Below, one piece after another: positions 44,237-53,776 of a stretch of 64,000 nt of DNA (position 1 is the first letter of the stretch; each line of letters opens with the position of its first letter). The position numbers were made by a program, and so were the translations under genes. Origin of the DNA: Roseiarcus sp036488815 (GTDB lineage Bacteria > Pseudomonadota > Alphaproteobacteria > Rhizobiales > Beijerinckiaceae); contig DASXGX010000045.1 of NCBI GenBank assembly GCA_036488815.1, forward strand, positions 12,205 through 76,204, given 5' to 3'. The notes below the pieces were generated by a model. The model saw only the letters and a list, made by a program, of their open reading frames with translations, did no database searches and had not been told where the DNA came from.

Positions 44237-44530
44237 TCAGGCCGCTTCGCTCAGCGTTAGCAAGAGGTTCGTCACTTCGCGCTCTTGGGGCGAGAGCACC
44301 GTGCGTCCTTCATCGCCCCAACGCGCCAGTCGGACCACGACGCCAAGTTCGGAGTCGTCGTCGACTGCTTCTCCCTCCGCCTCGACGATGGCGAGACCTT
44401 CATTGTCGAGGAAAAAGGTGTGCTCGCCGAACGCGTCGGCCAGCGACTCCATCATCGGATGCGTTTCCGGAAGGGGGAAAGCCTGGAGCTGATCGGCGGC
44501 ATAGGTAGTCCGGGCAGGATTCAGTTTCAT
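44237..44530 (-). CDS. Conserved-looking acidic hypothetical protein
   Basis: The 97-residue protein begins at ATG 44530, preceded by GAGAGGAAC, and is clearly acidic, with an EAEGEAVDDDSELG stretch near residue 50. No membrane segment, signal peptide or known motif is visible. The predicted secondary structure mixes short strands and helices. It lies 63 bases from the DUF1003 gene in the same direction and 177 bases from hflX; it may be co-transcribed with the former. Function unknown. Confidence 0.55.
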   Translation of the reverse strand: MKLNPARTTYAADQLQAFPLPETHPMMESLADAFGEHTFFLDNEGLAIVEAEGEAVDDDSELGVVVRLARWGDEGRTVLSPQEREVTNLLLTLSEAA

Positions 44531-44707
44531 CGCCCGTTCCTCTCTGGAATTGCGGCTTGTCTCAGCGCAGAGCCCGCCGGCGATGCGGCGGCTCAGAACG
44601 CTGGATTGGTGCGCATAGCGCAAAAATGAGCCGCCACGTCGACGGGCCTGGGGCATTTCAATGGTGTCTGCGCTCGCAAGAGGCGGTTCGGCAGTGCGAA
44701 ACAGAGC

Positions 44708-46051
44708 CTATCGCACCGCGGCAAACCGCCGCTTCACGCGCTCGATCTTGTCCGGGGGGACGCGCACGGTCACGTGGACCTGGCCGTCCTCGCCATTCGC
44801 GCGCGCCATCACCTCGGTATGCTCGTAGAGCCAGTGCAGTCCCTGCCCGTCCGTGGCGTCGAGTTCGATGTCGATCAGCGGGCGACCCCGCGAGAGGCGC
44901 GCTTCGATTGCGTCGAGGAGCCGGTCGATCCCCTCCCCTGTGAGCGCGGAGACGGCGATCGGCGCGCCCTCGCCTTGCCCGGACGCCAGAGCGGCGCGGT
45001 GATCGTCGTCGAGCTTGTCGAGCTTGTTCCAAACCTCGATCAGCTTGTCGGCCGCGCCGGTCACCTCGAGTTCCGCCAGGATCGCTTCGACGTCCTTGGC
45101 TTGGGCGTCCGAGTCCCCATGGGCGATGTCGCGCACGTGGATGATGACGTCCGCCGCCCGCACTTCCTCCAGCGTTGCGCGGAATGCGGATATGAGCATG
45201 GTCGGCAGGTCGGAGATGAAGCCCACCGTATCGGACAAGATCGCCGCGCCGCCGTGCGGCAGTTTGATCAGGCGCATCGTCGGATCAAGCGTGGCGAACA
45301 GCATGTCGGCTGCCATGACCTCGGCGCGGGTAAGGCGGTTGAACAGCGTCGACTTTCCCGCGTTGGTGTAGCCCACGAGGGCGACAATCGGATACGGGAC
45401 GTCCGCTCGACTTGCGCGGTGCAGCGCGCGCGTCTTCTTCACGCCCTCGAGATCGCGCTCGATGCGGATCATGCGTTCCTGGATCAGGCGACGGTCGGTC
45501 TCGATCTGCGTTTCGCCGGGGCCGCCGAGAAAGCCGAAGCCGCCGCGCTGACGCTCCAAGTGGGTCCAGGAGCGCACAAGACGAGACTTCTGGTAATTGA
45601 GATGGGCGAGCTCGACCTGCAGCGCGCCCTCCGCGGTGCGCGCCCTGCGGCCGAAGATTTCGAGGATGAGGCCGGTGCGGTCGATGACCTTGGCTTTGAA
45701 CTCACGCTCGAGATTGCGCTGCTGGACGGGCGACAGCGCGCAATCCGTCACGACGAGATCGATCTCCTCCTCTTTCACGCGCTCGGCAAACTCGGCGACC
45801 TTGCCCTTGCCGAGGTAGGAGGCCGGGCGAATTTCGCTGAGCGGGACGAGCGCGGAATCGACGACGTTGAGGTCGATGGCGAGCGCGAGACCGACGGCCT
45901 CGTCACGGCGCGCATCCGGGCTGCGCGCCGGTCCGCGTTCCGCGCCCAAGGAGCGCGAAGTCGAGAAGGGGCAAACCACGAAGGTGCGGGTATGGGCGGC
46001 GACCGCCTGTTCCCGCTTGCCGAAGATTTCCCCGGAGCCAAACTCGCTCAA
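44708..46051 (-). CDS. hflX: GTPase HflX
   Basis: HflX splits stalled or stressed ribosomes (heat-shock ribosome rescue). The 447-residue protein has the N-terminal HflX domain (ASYLGKGKVAEFAERVKEE) and a GTPase domain with G1 GYTNAGKSTLFN, G3 DTVGFI and G4 NKLD. The N-terminal domain contains the family segment SRLVRSWTHLERQRGG and the coiled-coil IERDLEGVKKTRALHRASR. The start is TTG at 46051, its last bases overlapping the hfq stop (TTGA). The hfq-hflX pair is conserved in proteobacteria. Confidence 0.93.
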   Translation of the reverse strand: MSEFGSGEIFGKREQAVAAHTRTFVVCPFSTSRSLGAERGPARSPDARRDEAVGLALAIDLNVVDSALVPLSEIRPASYLGKGKVAEFAERVKEEEIDLVVTDCALSPVQQRNLEREFKAKVIDRTGLILEIFGRRARTAEGALQVELAHLNYQKSRLVRSWTHLERQRGGFGFLGGPGETQIETDRRLIQERMIRIERDLEGVKKTRALHRASRADVPYPIVALVGYTNAGKSTLFNRLTRAEVMAADMLFATLDPTMRLIKLPHGGAAILSDTVGFISDLPTMLISAFRATLEEVRAADVIIHVRDIAHGDSDAQAKDVEAILAELEVTGAADKLIEVWNKLDKLDDDHRAALASGQGEGAPIAVSALTGEGIDRLLDAIEARLSRGRPLIDIELDATDGQGLHWLYEHTEVMARANGEDGQVHVTVRVPPDKIERVKRRFAAVR

Positions 46052-46302
46052 TGCTGTTCTGCGCCCTCTTCCACCGCCTCGAACATCGTGATCGGGCTCG
46101 CGGGCATGATGGTCGAAATCGCGTGCTTGTAGACGAGCTGCGAATGGCCGTCACGCCGCAGCAGGACGCAGAAATTGTCGAACCAGGTCACGAAGCCCTG
46201 CAATTTAACACCGTTGACAAGGAAGATTGTCACTGATGTTTTGGTCTTGCGCACATGATTGAGGAACGTGTCCTGCAAGTTCTGCGTCTTTTCGGTGGCC
46301 AT
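46048..46302 (-). CDS. hfq: RNA chaperone Hfq
   Basis: Hfq is a hexameric Sm-like protein that pairs small RNAs with mRNAs. The 84-residue product has Sm1 in QDTFLNHVRKTKTSVTIFLVNGVKLQGFV (split here only as description: strand 1 to 3) and Sm2 with SQLVYKHAISTI, including the KH motif that binds RNA at the proximal face. Its stop overlaps the hflX start. In alphaproteobacteria Hfq supports nitrogen control, for instance nifA translation, which fits its place after the ntr genes. Confidence 0.96.
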   Translation of the reverse strand: MATEKTQNLQDTFLNHVRKTKTSVTIFLVNGVKLQGFVTWFDNFCVLLRRDGHSQLVYKHAISTIMPASPITMFEAVEEGAEQH

Positions 46303-46451
46303 GAGTTTACCCCACTTGAAGTTGGGCCGCTCTGCGCGGCCATATCATTGATTGGATCGACACGCCTCGACCTGGAGCGATGCGCACGAATGCTATAACA
46401 CCTTCGAGCCGTCGCGCCATCCACGCGCACAGCGTCGTCGCAAATAATCGA

Positions 46452-47309
46452 TCAACCTCGTTCCGCAGCGTCATGGAACTGTCGTCGCAGCGCGAGCGTC
46501 AGCGGCCCCGGCGTTCCGTCGCCGATGCGCCGGCCGTCGATCGCCACGACGGGCGTCGCGATCGTCGTCGCGCTCGAATAGAAGGCTTCGCGGGCGCGGT
46601 AGGTCTCCTCCAACGTGAACGCCCGCTCCTCGAAGGCGACGCCTTCACGAGCGACGACGTCGAGCAGCGTCATGCGCGTCACGCCGCGCAAAATCGCCCG
46701 ATCGGCGGGACGCGTGACGAGGACGCCGTTCTCGGCGACGATCCAGGCGTTGGTCGAGGAGCCCTCGGTGATGTAGCCGGCGCGGTCGACGAACCACGCT
46801 TCCATCGCGCCGGCTTCGCGCGCCGCCTGCTTCGCCAATACGTTGGGCAGCAATTGTAGAGTTTTTATATGCGGATGGGCCCAGCGCTCGTCGGGCGTCG
46901 TGACGACGCGCACGCCGCGCTCGGCGTTCGCTTGCCCGATGCGCGGGTCGAGAGATCGGGCGGAAACGACGAGGCCGGATCGAACCGAGGCTGCGGGAAA
47001 TCCGTGGTCGCGCCGCGCGACTCCACGGGAAATCTGGACGTAGGCGATTCCCTCGCGCACGCGATTCCTTGCGACGATTTCCCGCAGGATCTGGCGTAGC
47101 GCCGACGGCCCGACTGGCGCAGCGATACGGAGCGCTTCCAAGGAAGATCGGAGGCGATCGAGATGGCGCGTCTCGTCGATCAGGAGGCCGCCGCGCACTT
47201 CGCAGACTTCGTAGACCCCGTCGCCGAATTGGAAGGCGCGGTCCTCGATCGAAACCGCAGCCTGCGCGAAGCGCACATAGCGGCCGTTGACATAGGCGAT
47301 CCGGCTCAT
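46452..47309 (-). CDS. dat: Class IV aminotransferase (D-amino-acid aminotransferase-like)
   Basis: The 285-residue PLP enzyme has the branched-chain/D-amino-acid aminotransferase fold. The Schiff-base lysine is K149 in WAHPHIKTLQLLPNVLAKQ, and the phosphate-cradle segment is ITEGSSTNAWIV. The N-terminal FQFGDGVYE resembles D-alanine transaminase, so D-amino-acid exchange, perhaps D-Ala/D-Glu for the wall, is likely, but branched-chain activity is not excluded. It lies between ntrX (6 bases away) and hfq, a place it also holds in other alphaproteobacteria from memory. Confidence 0.82.
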   Translation of the reverse strand: MSRIAYVNGRYVRFAQAAVSIEDRAFQFGDGVYEVCEVRGGLLIDETRHLDRLRSSLEALRIAAPVGPSALRQILREIVARNRVREGIAYVQISRGVARRDHGFPAASVRSGLVVSARSLDPRIGQANAERGVRVVTTPDERWAHPHIKTLQLLPNVLAKQAAREAGAMEAWFVDRAGYITEGSSTNAWIVAENGVLVTRPADRAILRGVTRMTLLDVVAREGVAFEERAFTLEETYRAREAFYSSATTIATPVVAIDGRRIGDGTPGPLTLALRRQFHDAAERG

Positions 47310-47314
47310 CGGCT

Positions 47315-48682
47315 TCAGTCGACGCCGAGCGACTTGAGCTTGCGATGCAGCGCGGAGCGCTCCATCCCGATGAATTCGGCCGTTCGCGAGATGTTGCCGC
47401 CGAAACGGTTGATCTGAGCGATCAGGTATTCCCGCTCGAACACTTCGCGCGCCTCACGCAGAGGAATGCTCATCAACTTCTCGCCGCCGACGCCGCTGGG
47501 AATCGCCGGCACGAGCGCGCCGACTTCGGCGGGAAGCATGGCCGCCGTGATCTCGGCGTCGGGATCGCCCGCCACGAGGATCATCAAGCGTTCGATGTTG
47601 TTGCGCAATTGCCTGATATTGCCGGGCCAGTCGTGCGACTGCAGCACCGCCATCGCGTCGGGGGCGATGCGGCGCGGCGGCACCCCCATGGTCATGGCGA
47701 CTTGCTCGAGAAAATATTGCACGAGATCCGGCACGTCCTCACGCCGTTCGGCGAGCGAGGGCACGCGGATCGGCACCACGGACAGCCTGTGAAAGAGGTC
47801 CTCGCGGAACAGGCCGTCGGTGATCGCCTGAGCGAGGTCCCGGCTCGTCGATGAGATGATGCGCACGTCGACATGGACGCGCGCAGACCCGCCGACGCGC
47901 TGAAAATTCTGGTCGACCAGCACGCGCAGAATCTTCGCCTGCGTCTCGAGCGGCATGTCCGCCACTTCGTCGAGGTACAGTGTGCCTCCATGCGCCTCTT
48001 CGAGCGCGCCGACGCGCCGCGGACGATCGGGCGCGGCCTCGACCCCGAAGAGTTCGCTCTCCATGTTCTCGGGCGTGATCGTCGGCGCGTTGAGGACGAC
48101 GAAGGGGCCGTCGGCCCGCACCGAATGCGCGTGGATCAGCCGCGCGGTCAGTTCCTTGCCCGAGCCGGCCGGGCCCGAGACGAGCACGCGCGAATTGGCG
48201 GGGCCCAGGCGTTCGACGACCCGCCTGAGATTGGCGATCGCCGAGGAGCCGCCGACCATGCGGTTGACCGCGCCAGCGCGTGCGCGAAGGTCGCTGACTT
48301 CCCGCTTGAGCCGAGAGGTCTCGAGCGCCCGCTCGGCGATGAGAATCAGACGGTCCGCCTTGAACGGCTTCTCGATGAAGTCGTAAGCGCCGAGCTTGAT
48401 CGCAGTGACGGCGGTCTCGATGTTGCCGTGACCTGAAATCATCACGACCGGCACGTTCTCGTGCTGCTGCTTGATCACCTCGAGAAGCTTCAAACCGTCG
48501 AGCCGCGAGCCCTGCAGCCAGATGTCGAGCAGCACGAGATGCGGCCGGCGCGCCTCGATCGCGCCGAGGGCTTCGTCGGAATTGCGCGCTAACCGTGTGC
48601 TGTGACCCTCGTCGTCGAGAATGCCGGAAACAAGTTCGCGAATATCGTCCTCGTCGTCGACGATTAGAATATCAGCTGGCAT
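47315..48682 (-). CDS. ntrX: Nitrogen-assimilation response regulator NtrX
   Basis: The 455-residue protein has a receiver domain with D53 as the phosphorylation site. A sigma54-type AAA+ domain (Walker A GPAGSGKELTARL) and a Fis-type helix-turn-helix at the C-terminus (ISRTAEFIGMERSALHRKLKSLG) follow. The GAFTGA loop needed to contact sigma54 is replaced by FGVEAAPDRPRRVGALEE, as is normal for alphaproteobacterial NtrX, which acts with sigma70 instead. ATG 48682 lies inside the ntrY end (10-base overlap). It pairs with NtrY in nitrogen and redox signalling. Confidence 0.93.
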   Translation of the reverse strand: MPADILIVDDEDDIRELVSGILDDEGHSTRLARNSDEALGAIEARRPHLVLLDIWLQGSRLDGLKLLEVIKQQHENVPVVMISGHGNIETAVTAIKLGAYDFIEKPFKADRLILIAERALETSRLKREVSDLRARAGAVNRMVGGSSAIANLRRVVERLGPANSRVLVSGPAGSGKELTARLIHAHSVRADGPFVVLNAPTITPENMESELFGVEAAPDRPRRVGALEEAHGGTLYLDEVADMPLETQAKILRVLVDQNFQRVGGSARVHVDVRIISSTSRDLAQAITDGLFREDLFHRLSVVPIRVPSLAERREDVPDLVQYFLEQVAMTMGVPPRRIAPDAMAVLQSHDWPGNIRQLRNNIERLMILVAGDPDAEITAAMLPAEVGALVPAIPSGVGGEKLMSIPLREAREVFEREYLIAQINRFGGNISRTAEFIGMERSALHRKLKSLGVD

Positions 48683-51005
48683 CAGGGCGACCTGCTGTCG
48701 TGGGAGGGACTTTGTCATCCGCCGTGTTCGCGGCGACGGGGCCAGGTTGGAGCGGCAATTTCATCAGGACCTGGGCGCCGAGGCCTCCATCGGCGCGCGG
48801 CAGGCCGTCGAAGAGTTCGACGCCGCCCTGATGGTCCTCGAAAATCTTCATGACGATCGGCAGGCCAAGGCCGGTGCCCTCGGCGCGCGTGGTCACGTAG
48901 GGCTCGACCAGCTTGTGACGATCCTCGGCGGGAAAGCCCTTGCCGTTGTCGCTGACGCTGATGCGCGCAAAGCCGTCAGGGTCGGCCCTCAACACGACGA
49001 GAATGCGCCCGCCCTCCTGCGTGGGGACGCGTGCGTCGATCCCCTCGGTGGCGTTCTTGAGGACATTGGTCAGCGCCTGCGAAATGAGACGCCGGTCGAA
49101 TTCGGCGGTGACGGGCTCTTCAGGAAGATCGTCCTCGATGGCGATTTCAGGACGTCCGATGCGCATGAGGAACAGCGCCTGACGGACGCAATCGGAGAGG
49201 TTGTCCGCGATGGGGCGCGCTTTGGGCATGCGGGCGAAAGACGAGAATTCGTCGACCATCCGCTTGATGTCGTCGACCTGGCGAATGATCGTATCGGTGC
49301 ATTGATCGAAGATGTCCTTGCCTTCGACGATCAGCCGGCCGTAGCGGCGCTTCAGCCGCTCCGCCGAAAGCTGGATCGGCGTCAGCGGATTCTTGATCTC
49401 GTGGGCGATGCGGCGCGCGACGTCGGCCCAGGCGGCGCTTCGCTGAGCGGTGACGAGATCGCTGATATCGTCGAGGGTGATGACGCTGCCTTGATCGCCG
49501 CGCGCCGGATCGCCCGTCACGCGGACGTTGAGCAGGCGCTCACGCCCCTGGCGCAGTAAGGTCGCCTGGCCCTGATGCGATTTTAGCTTCATCGAACGCG
49601 CCTCGGCGAGGATGTGCGCGAGTTGCGGGAAGACGCCCTCGATGCGGCGGCCGACCAGGCTCCTGGCCTCGACGCCCTGGCTGAGCAGCCGGTCCGCTGC
49701 GGCGTTGCTGACGGTCACGACGCCGCCGGGATCGACGCCGACGACCCCCGCCGGAACGCCGGAGAGCACCGCCTCGATGAAGGCGCGGCGCTCGTCGTTG
49801 AGAGCGTTGGCCGCGGTCAGCCGATTGCGCTGCTGGCGCAACTCCATCGTCATCTTGTTGAAGGTTTCGCCGAGGTGTCCGAGGTCGCCCTCCGAGCGCC
49901 GGGTCGGCACCTGGACGTAAAGGTTGCCCGAGGCGACCTCGTCCGTCGCGCGGATGAGCCGTCGGATGGGCCCGACGAGCTGGCTCGCGAAAGTGAGCCC
50001 CATCCAGACCGCCGAGATCAGCAGCGTCAGCGACAGCATGACGAAGACGCTTGCGAAGCCGAGCTCGATGTTATGGCGGTGGGATTCGAAATTCGCGAAG
50101 ATAGCCGAGACGCCCGAGGCTTCTCGCGCCACTTTGTCCGAGATCGGGTCAATCGCGCGCGCCGCATAGAAGTAGCTGTCTTCGAGGCCGTCGATCGGCC
50201 GCATGGCGACGAAGACGTCGCCGCGCGCCAGCAGGCCGCAGACGGGTTGGCGGCTGGTGGCGGCGGCGAAGTCGGCGGCCTCCGGCTTGGCGATCAGTTT
50301 CGGATCCGATCCGGCGGAGACCGCGCTCACAGAGCCGTCGGTCTTGATCACAGCGGCGACGGTGAAGCCGAGGGCGTGCGACCGGGCGGTCAGATAGTTG
50401 CGAAAAAGGCTGGAGTCGGAGTGGAGAAGCCGCGCCGCTTGCGCCAGATCGCCGGCCGTCACCTCCGTCTCGCGCAGCAGCGAGCGGCACTGCGCTTCTC
50501 GATAGACTTGCGACAGCGTACCGGATTCGTTGAGGAACGCGCCGACGTCCTTCATGAAGGCGGGATTGATCGCCCATTCCACGGATACGGTCGCCACGAC
50601 GGCGGTGACGAGGGCGGGAATCGCCGCCACCAGCGAAAACAACGCCACGACCCGATTGTGCAAGCGGGCGCCGGCGCGCGCGGCCCGGCGCGCCGCGCGC
50701 AGATTGCGCAACTCCAGCCCGATCAGCACCAGGAGGCAGACGACGATCAGCCCGTCGCCGCCGAGAATCATCAGGACGACGTGGGGCGTCGGAATGATCG
50801 GGGTGAAGCCGGCGAAAATGACGAAGGTCGCGAGCGCGAGCACCAGCGCGCCGCCGACCGCAAACGGTCCGAAGCGGCCGGACAACCGACTGTCGTCGGT
50901 GCGCTCAACGGGTGCGACGCCCGCTTTCGCCTGCTGGATCGCCACCTCGGAAATCTTCGCCACCGCTGCCGTTTGCGCTTCGCCCCAATCGTGGCGCAAA
51001 TGCAA
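48672..51005 (-). CDS. ntrY: Sensor histidine kinase NtrY
   Basis: The 777-residue kinase has an N-terminal membrane region with helices near 49-67, 76-97 and 119-141, a periplasmic domain, another helix near 320-340 and then HAMP, PAS, HisKA and HATPase domains. The phosphorylated histidine is in RRIAHEIKNPLTPIQLSAERL, and the ATP-binding motifs NVLKNATEG, SVSDNGKGFP and GTGLGLPIV are present. It phosphorylates NtrX. The start used here is TTG at 51005 with a moderate upstream site; GTG or later codons could be real, since the first 45 residues are not conserved in type. It lies 36 bases after ntrC. Confidence 0.92.
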   Translation of the reverse strand: MHLRHDWGEAQTAAVAKISEVAIQQAKAGVAPVERTDDSRLSGRFGPFAVGGALVLALATFVIFAGFTPIIPTPHVVLMILGGDGLIVVCLLVLIGLELRNLRAARRAARAGARLHNRVVALFSLVAAIPALVTAVVATVSVEWAINPAFMKDVGAFLNESGTLSQVYREAQCRSLLRETEVTAGDLAQAARLLHSDSSLFRNYLTARSHALGFTVAAVIKTDGSVSAVSAGSDPKLIAKPEAADFAAATSRQPVCGLLARGDVFVAMRPIDGLEDSYFYAARAIDPISDKVAREASGVSAIFANFESHRHNIELGFASVFVMLSLTLLISAVWMGLTFASQLVGPIRRLIRATDEVASGNLYVQVPTRRSEGDLGHLGETFNKMTMELRQQRNRLTAANALNDERRAFIEAVLSGVPAGVVGVDPGGVVTVSNAAADRLLSQGVEARSLVGRRIEGVFPQLAHILAEARSMKLKSHQGQATLLRQGRERLLNVRVTGDPARGDQGSVITLDDISDLVTAQRSAAWADVARRIAHEIKNPLTPIQLSAERLKRRYGRLIVEGKDIFDQCTDTIIRQVDDIKRMVDEFSSFARMPKARPIADNLSDCVRQALFLMRIGRPEIAIEDDLPEEPVTAEFDRRLISQALTNVLKNATEGIDARVPTQEGGRILVVLRADPDGFARISVSDNGKGFPAEDRHKLVEPYVTTRAEGTGLGLPIVMKIFEDHQGGVELFDGLPRADGGLGAQVLMKLPLQPGPVAANTADDKVPPTTAGRPDAS

Positions 51006-51041
51006 CTCTGTTGCAAGATTGCGACAAAATGGGGGCGGAGA

Positions 51042-52529
51042 TCACTTCAGGCCGCCGCGCACACCCCGCAAATCCAAATCCCGGATCTTTTTTCGCAAGG
51101 TGTTGCGGTTGAGACCGAGAATCTCCGCCGCCTTGATCTGGTTGCCTCGCGTGACCGACAGCGTCGCGGCGATCAGCGGCACTTCGAGATCGCGCAGGAC
51201 GCGGTGGTAAAGACCGACCGGGGGGAAGGCGTCCCCGAACGACCGGAACAATTCCGCGACATGACGCTCCAGCCCCGAGACCCCATGCTCCTGTCCGGCG
51301 ACGGCTTCGCGTGGGCCGCCGGACACTTCCGCCGCGCCGGAGGGGATGGGGCTATGCAGCGGCGCGCTGAAGCCAAGTTCGTTTTCGATCAATTGCTCGG
51401 TGATCACGTCCTGGGGATAAAGCGCCGAAACGCGTCGCGTGAGGTTCTCCAACTCCCGGATGTTGCCCGGCCAGGGGTAGCGGCGCAGCCTGTCCAGCGC
51501 CGCCGTGTCGAAATTCTTGAGCGCAAGCCCCTCCGCGACGCCCCTTTGGAAAAAGTGGCGCACGAGATCCGGAATGTCCTCCGTGCGCTCTCGCAGCGGC
51601 GGCAGACGGAGCGGCACCACGTTCAGGCGGAAGAACAAATCTTCCCGGAACAGCCCCTGCTGGATGGCGAAACGCAGGTCTTTGTTGGTCGCCGCGACGA
51701 TGCGCACGTTGGTCTTGATCGGCGTGCGGCCGCCGACGGTGGTGTATTCCCCTTGCTGCAATACACGAAGTAGCCGGGTCTGCGCCTCCATCGGCATGTC
51801 GCCGATTTCGTCCAGGAACAGCGTGCCGCCCTCGGCCTGCTCGAACCGTCCGACCGAGCGCGCGTTGGCGCCGGTGAAAGCCCCCTTCTCGTGGCCGAAC
51901 AATTCGCTTTCGATCAGATCGCGCGGGATCGCCGCCATGTTGATGGCGACGAACGGCCCGTTCTTGCGCTTGCCGTAGTCATGCAGCGCGCGCGCCACCA
52001 GTTCCTTGCCGGTTCCCGATTCGCCGGAAATCATCACGGTGAGGTCGGTCTGCATCAGGCGCGCGAGGGAGCGGAAAATCTCCTGCATCGCTGGGGAACG
52101 GCCGACCAGCGGCATCTGCTCGACCGCCCCCTGCGCTTCGGCGGCGTTGTCGCGGCGATTGCGCGGCTCGGCGAGCGCGCGCCCGACGATCGAGACCAAT
52201 TCCTTTAAATCAAAGGGCTTGGGCAGATATTCGTAGGCGCCGCGTTCGGACGCCTTGATCGCGGTCATGAACGTGTTTTGCGCGCTCATCACGATGATCG
52301 GCAGATCCGGCCGCATCCGCTTGATCCGCGGCAGCAGTTCGAAGGCGTTGTCGTCGGGCATCACCACATCGGTGATCACGAGGTCGCCCTCGCCCGCCGC
52401 CACCCACCGCCAGAGGCCGGCGACCGTCCCCGTCGCCCGCACTTCATAGCCCGCCCGCGAGAGCGCCTGATTGAGAACCGTCCTGATCGCCGCGTCGTCG
52501 TCGGCGACAAGAATATGCCCTGACGGCAT
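51042..52529 (-). CDS. ntrC: Nitrogen regulator NtrC (sigma54-dependent activator)
   Basis: The 495-residue protein has a receiver domain with phosphorylation site D54 (VITDVVMPDD) and an AAA+ domain with Walker A GESGTGKELVAR and GAFTGA in FGHEKGAFTGANA. A C-terminal Fis helix-turn-helix (GNQIKAAEILGLNRNTLRKKI) follows. Phosphorylated by NtrB, it activates sigma54 promoters such as those for glutamine synthetase and ammonia or nitrate assimilation. The ATG at 52529 fits family N-termini. It follows ntrB after 107 bases and precedes ntrY. Confidence 0.95.
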   Translation of the reverse strand: MPSGHILVADDDAAIRTVLNQALSRAGYEVRATGTVAGLWRWVAAGEGDLVITDVVMPDDNAFELLPRIKRMRPDLPIIVMSAQNTFMTAIKASERGAYEYLPKPFDLKELVSIVGRALAEPRNRRDNAAEAQGAVEQMPLVGRSPAMQEIFRSLARLMQTDLTVMISGESGTGKELVARALHDYGKRKNGPFVAINMAAIPRDLIESELFGHEKGAFTGANARSVGRFEQAEGGTLFLDEIGDMPMEAQTRLLRVLQQGEYTTVGGRTPIKTNVRIVAATNKDLRFAIQQGLFREDLFFRLNVVPLRLPPLRERTEDIPDLVRHFFQRGVAEGLALKNFDTAALDRLRRYPWPGNIRELENLTRRVSALYPQDVITEQLIENELGFSAPLHSPIPSGAAEVSGGPREAVAGQEHGVSGLERHVAELFRSFGDAFPPVGLYHRVLRDLEVPLIAATLSVTRGNQIKAAEILGLNRNTLRKKIRDLDLRGVRGGLK

Positions 52530-52636
52530 GAAAAACGCTCCGTTCTAGACGCCCCTCTGCGTTGGGTGCGCCGGTCCTTCCGTCTGTCGCGCCCGCCAGG
52601 CAATCCGCCGGTCTTGCGCCGCCATCCGGACGACGC

Positions 52637-53776
52637 CTATTCCGCTCCCGCCGCCGCCCCCGGCGGTCTCTGGATGTCGAGCGGCATGAGAACGCGGAAG
52701 GTCGTCCGACGCGGATGGGATTCGAATTCGATAATGCCTCCGTGGTCTCCGATCACCTTGGCGACAAGTGCAAGTCCCAGGCCAGAGCCGGACGACTTGG
52801 AGGTGACGAAGGGATCGAAGAGGTGGCCGGCGATATCGCTCGGAACCCCGGGGCCATTGTCGCGCACGCAGATTTCGAGCGGAAGACCGACGGCCTCCGC
52901 CCCCGCCCCGGCCTTGAGACGCACGCCGGGACGGTAAGCGGACGACAGCGTGATCTCGCCGTCAATGCTTTCGTCGCCAATCGCTTCGGCCGCATTCTTC
53001 ACCAAATTCAGGAACACCTGAATCAGCAGGTCGCGCGATCCGAAGACGTTCGGCAGCGAAGGATCGTAAATCTCGTTGAAACGGATGTGCTGGGCGAAAC
53101 CGGCTTGCGCCAGGCGCTTCACGTGATCAAGCACGGCGTGGATGTTGAGACTTTCGCGCGGCGTCGGCCGCTCGTCGGAAAAGGCCTCCATCCGGTCGAC
53201 CAGCTTCACGATGCGGTCCGTCTCGTCGCAGATCAGCCGCGTCAGCGCGCGGTCGTCGTCGCCGACCGAGGTTTCCAGGAGTTGCGCGGCGCCTCGGATG
53301 CCGGAAAGCGGATTCTTGATCTCATGCGCCAGCATCGCGCCGAGGGCCGTGACCGACCGGGCGGCGCTGCGGTGGGTCAGTTGCCTGTCCATTTTTTCGG
53401 CAATTGACCGTTCTTGCAGCAGAAGGATCGCCCCGCCCCCGCTCTGCGGTAATGGAGAGACAAAGACGTCGACGATCCGGCCGAGGCCGGTGCGCGGGGT
53501 CGAAACGTCGAGCTTGTAGCCGTTGACGGTCGCCTGATCGGCGAGCGCATCGGCGACCAGCGCGATCACCGGCGAATCGAAGGGCAGAATGTCGGCGAGG
53601 CTGGAGCGCAGCAGCATGGCGCGCCCCATGTCGAAAAAATGCTCGGCGGCCGTGTTGACCTCGCGGATCGCCCCGTCAGCGTCAATCGCCAGCACCGGTT
53701 GGGGCAGCGCGTTGAGAAGCTGAAGCGGGTCGGGCCTCGCGCGGCTGGTTGGAGTGAAACGCTCGAAGGGGGTCAT
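52637..53776 (-). CDS. ntrB: Nitrogen sensor histidine kinase NtrB
   Basis: The 379-residue soluble kinase has an N-terminal PAS domain (about residues 22-120), HisKA with H151 in AMLAHEIKNPLSGIRGAAQ, and a catalytic domain with NLVKNAAEAIG and the DNGPGVP motif. It sets NtrC phosphorylation in response to PII (GlnB/GlnK) state, which reports glutamine. Its start overlaps the dusB stop (ATGA at 53773-53776). This dusB-ntrBC arrangement is the classic nifR3-ntrBC operon of rhizobia. Confidence 0.94.
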   Translation of the reverse strand: MTPFERFTPTSRARPDPLQLLNALPQPVLAIDADGAIREVNTAAEHFFDMGRAMLLRSSLADILPFDSPVIALVADALADQATVNGYKLDVSTPRTGLGRIVDVFVSPLPQSGGGAILLLQERSIAEKMDRQLTHRSAARSVTALGAMLAHEIKNPLSGIRGAAQLLETSVGDDDRALTRLICDETDRIVKLVDRMEAFSDERPTPRESLNIHAVLDHVKRLAQAGFAQHIRFNEIYDPSLPNVFGSRDLLIQVFLNLVKNAAEAIGDESIDGEITLSSAYRPGVRLKAGAGAEAVGLPLEICVRDNGPGVPSDIAGHLFDPFVTSKSSGSGLGLALVAKVIGDHGGIIEFESHPRRTTFRVLMPLDIQRPPGAAAGAE

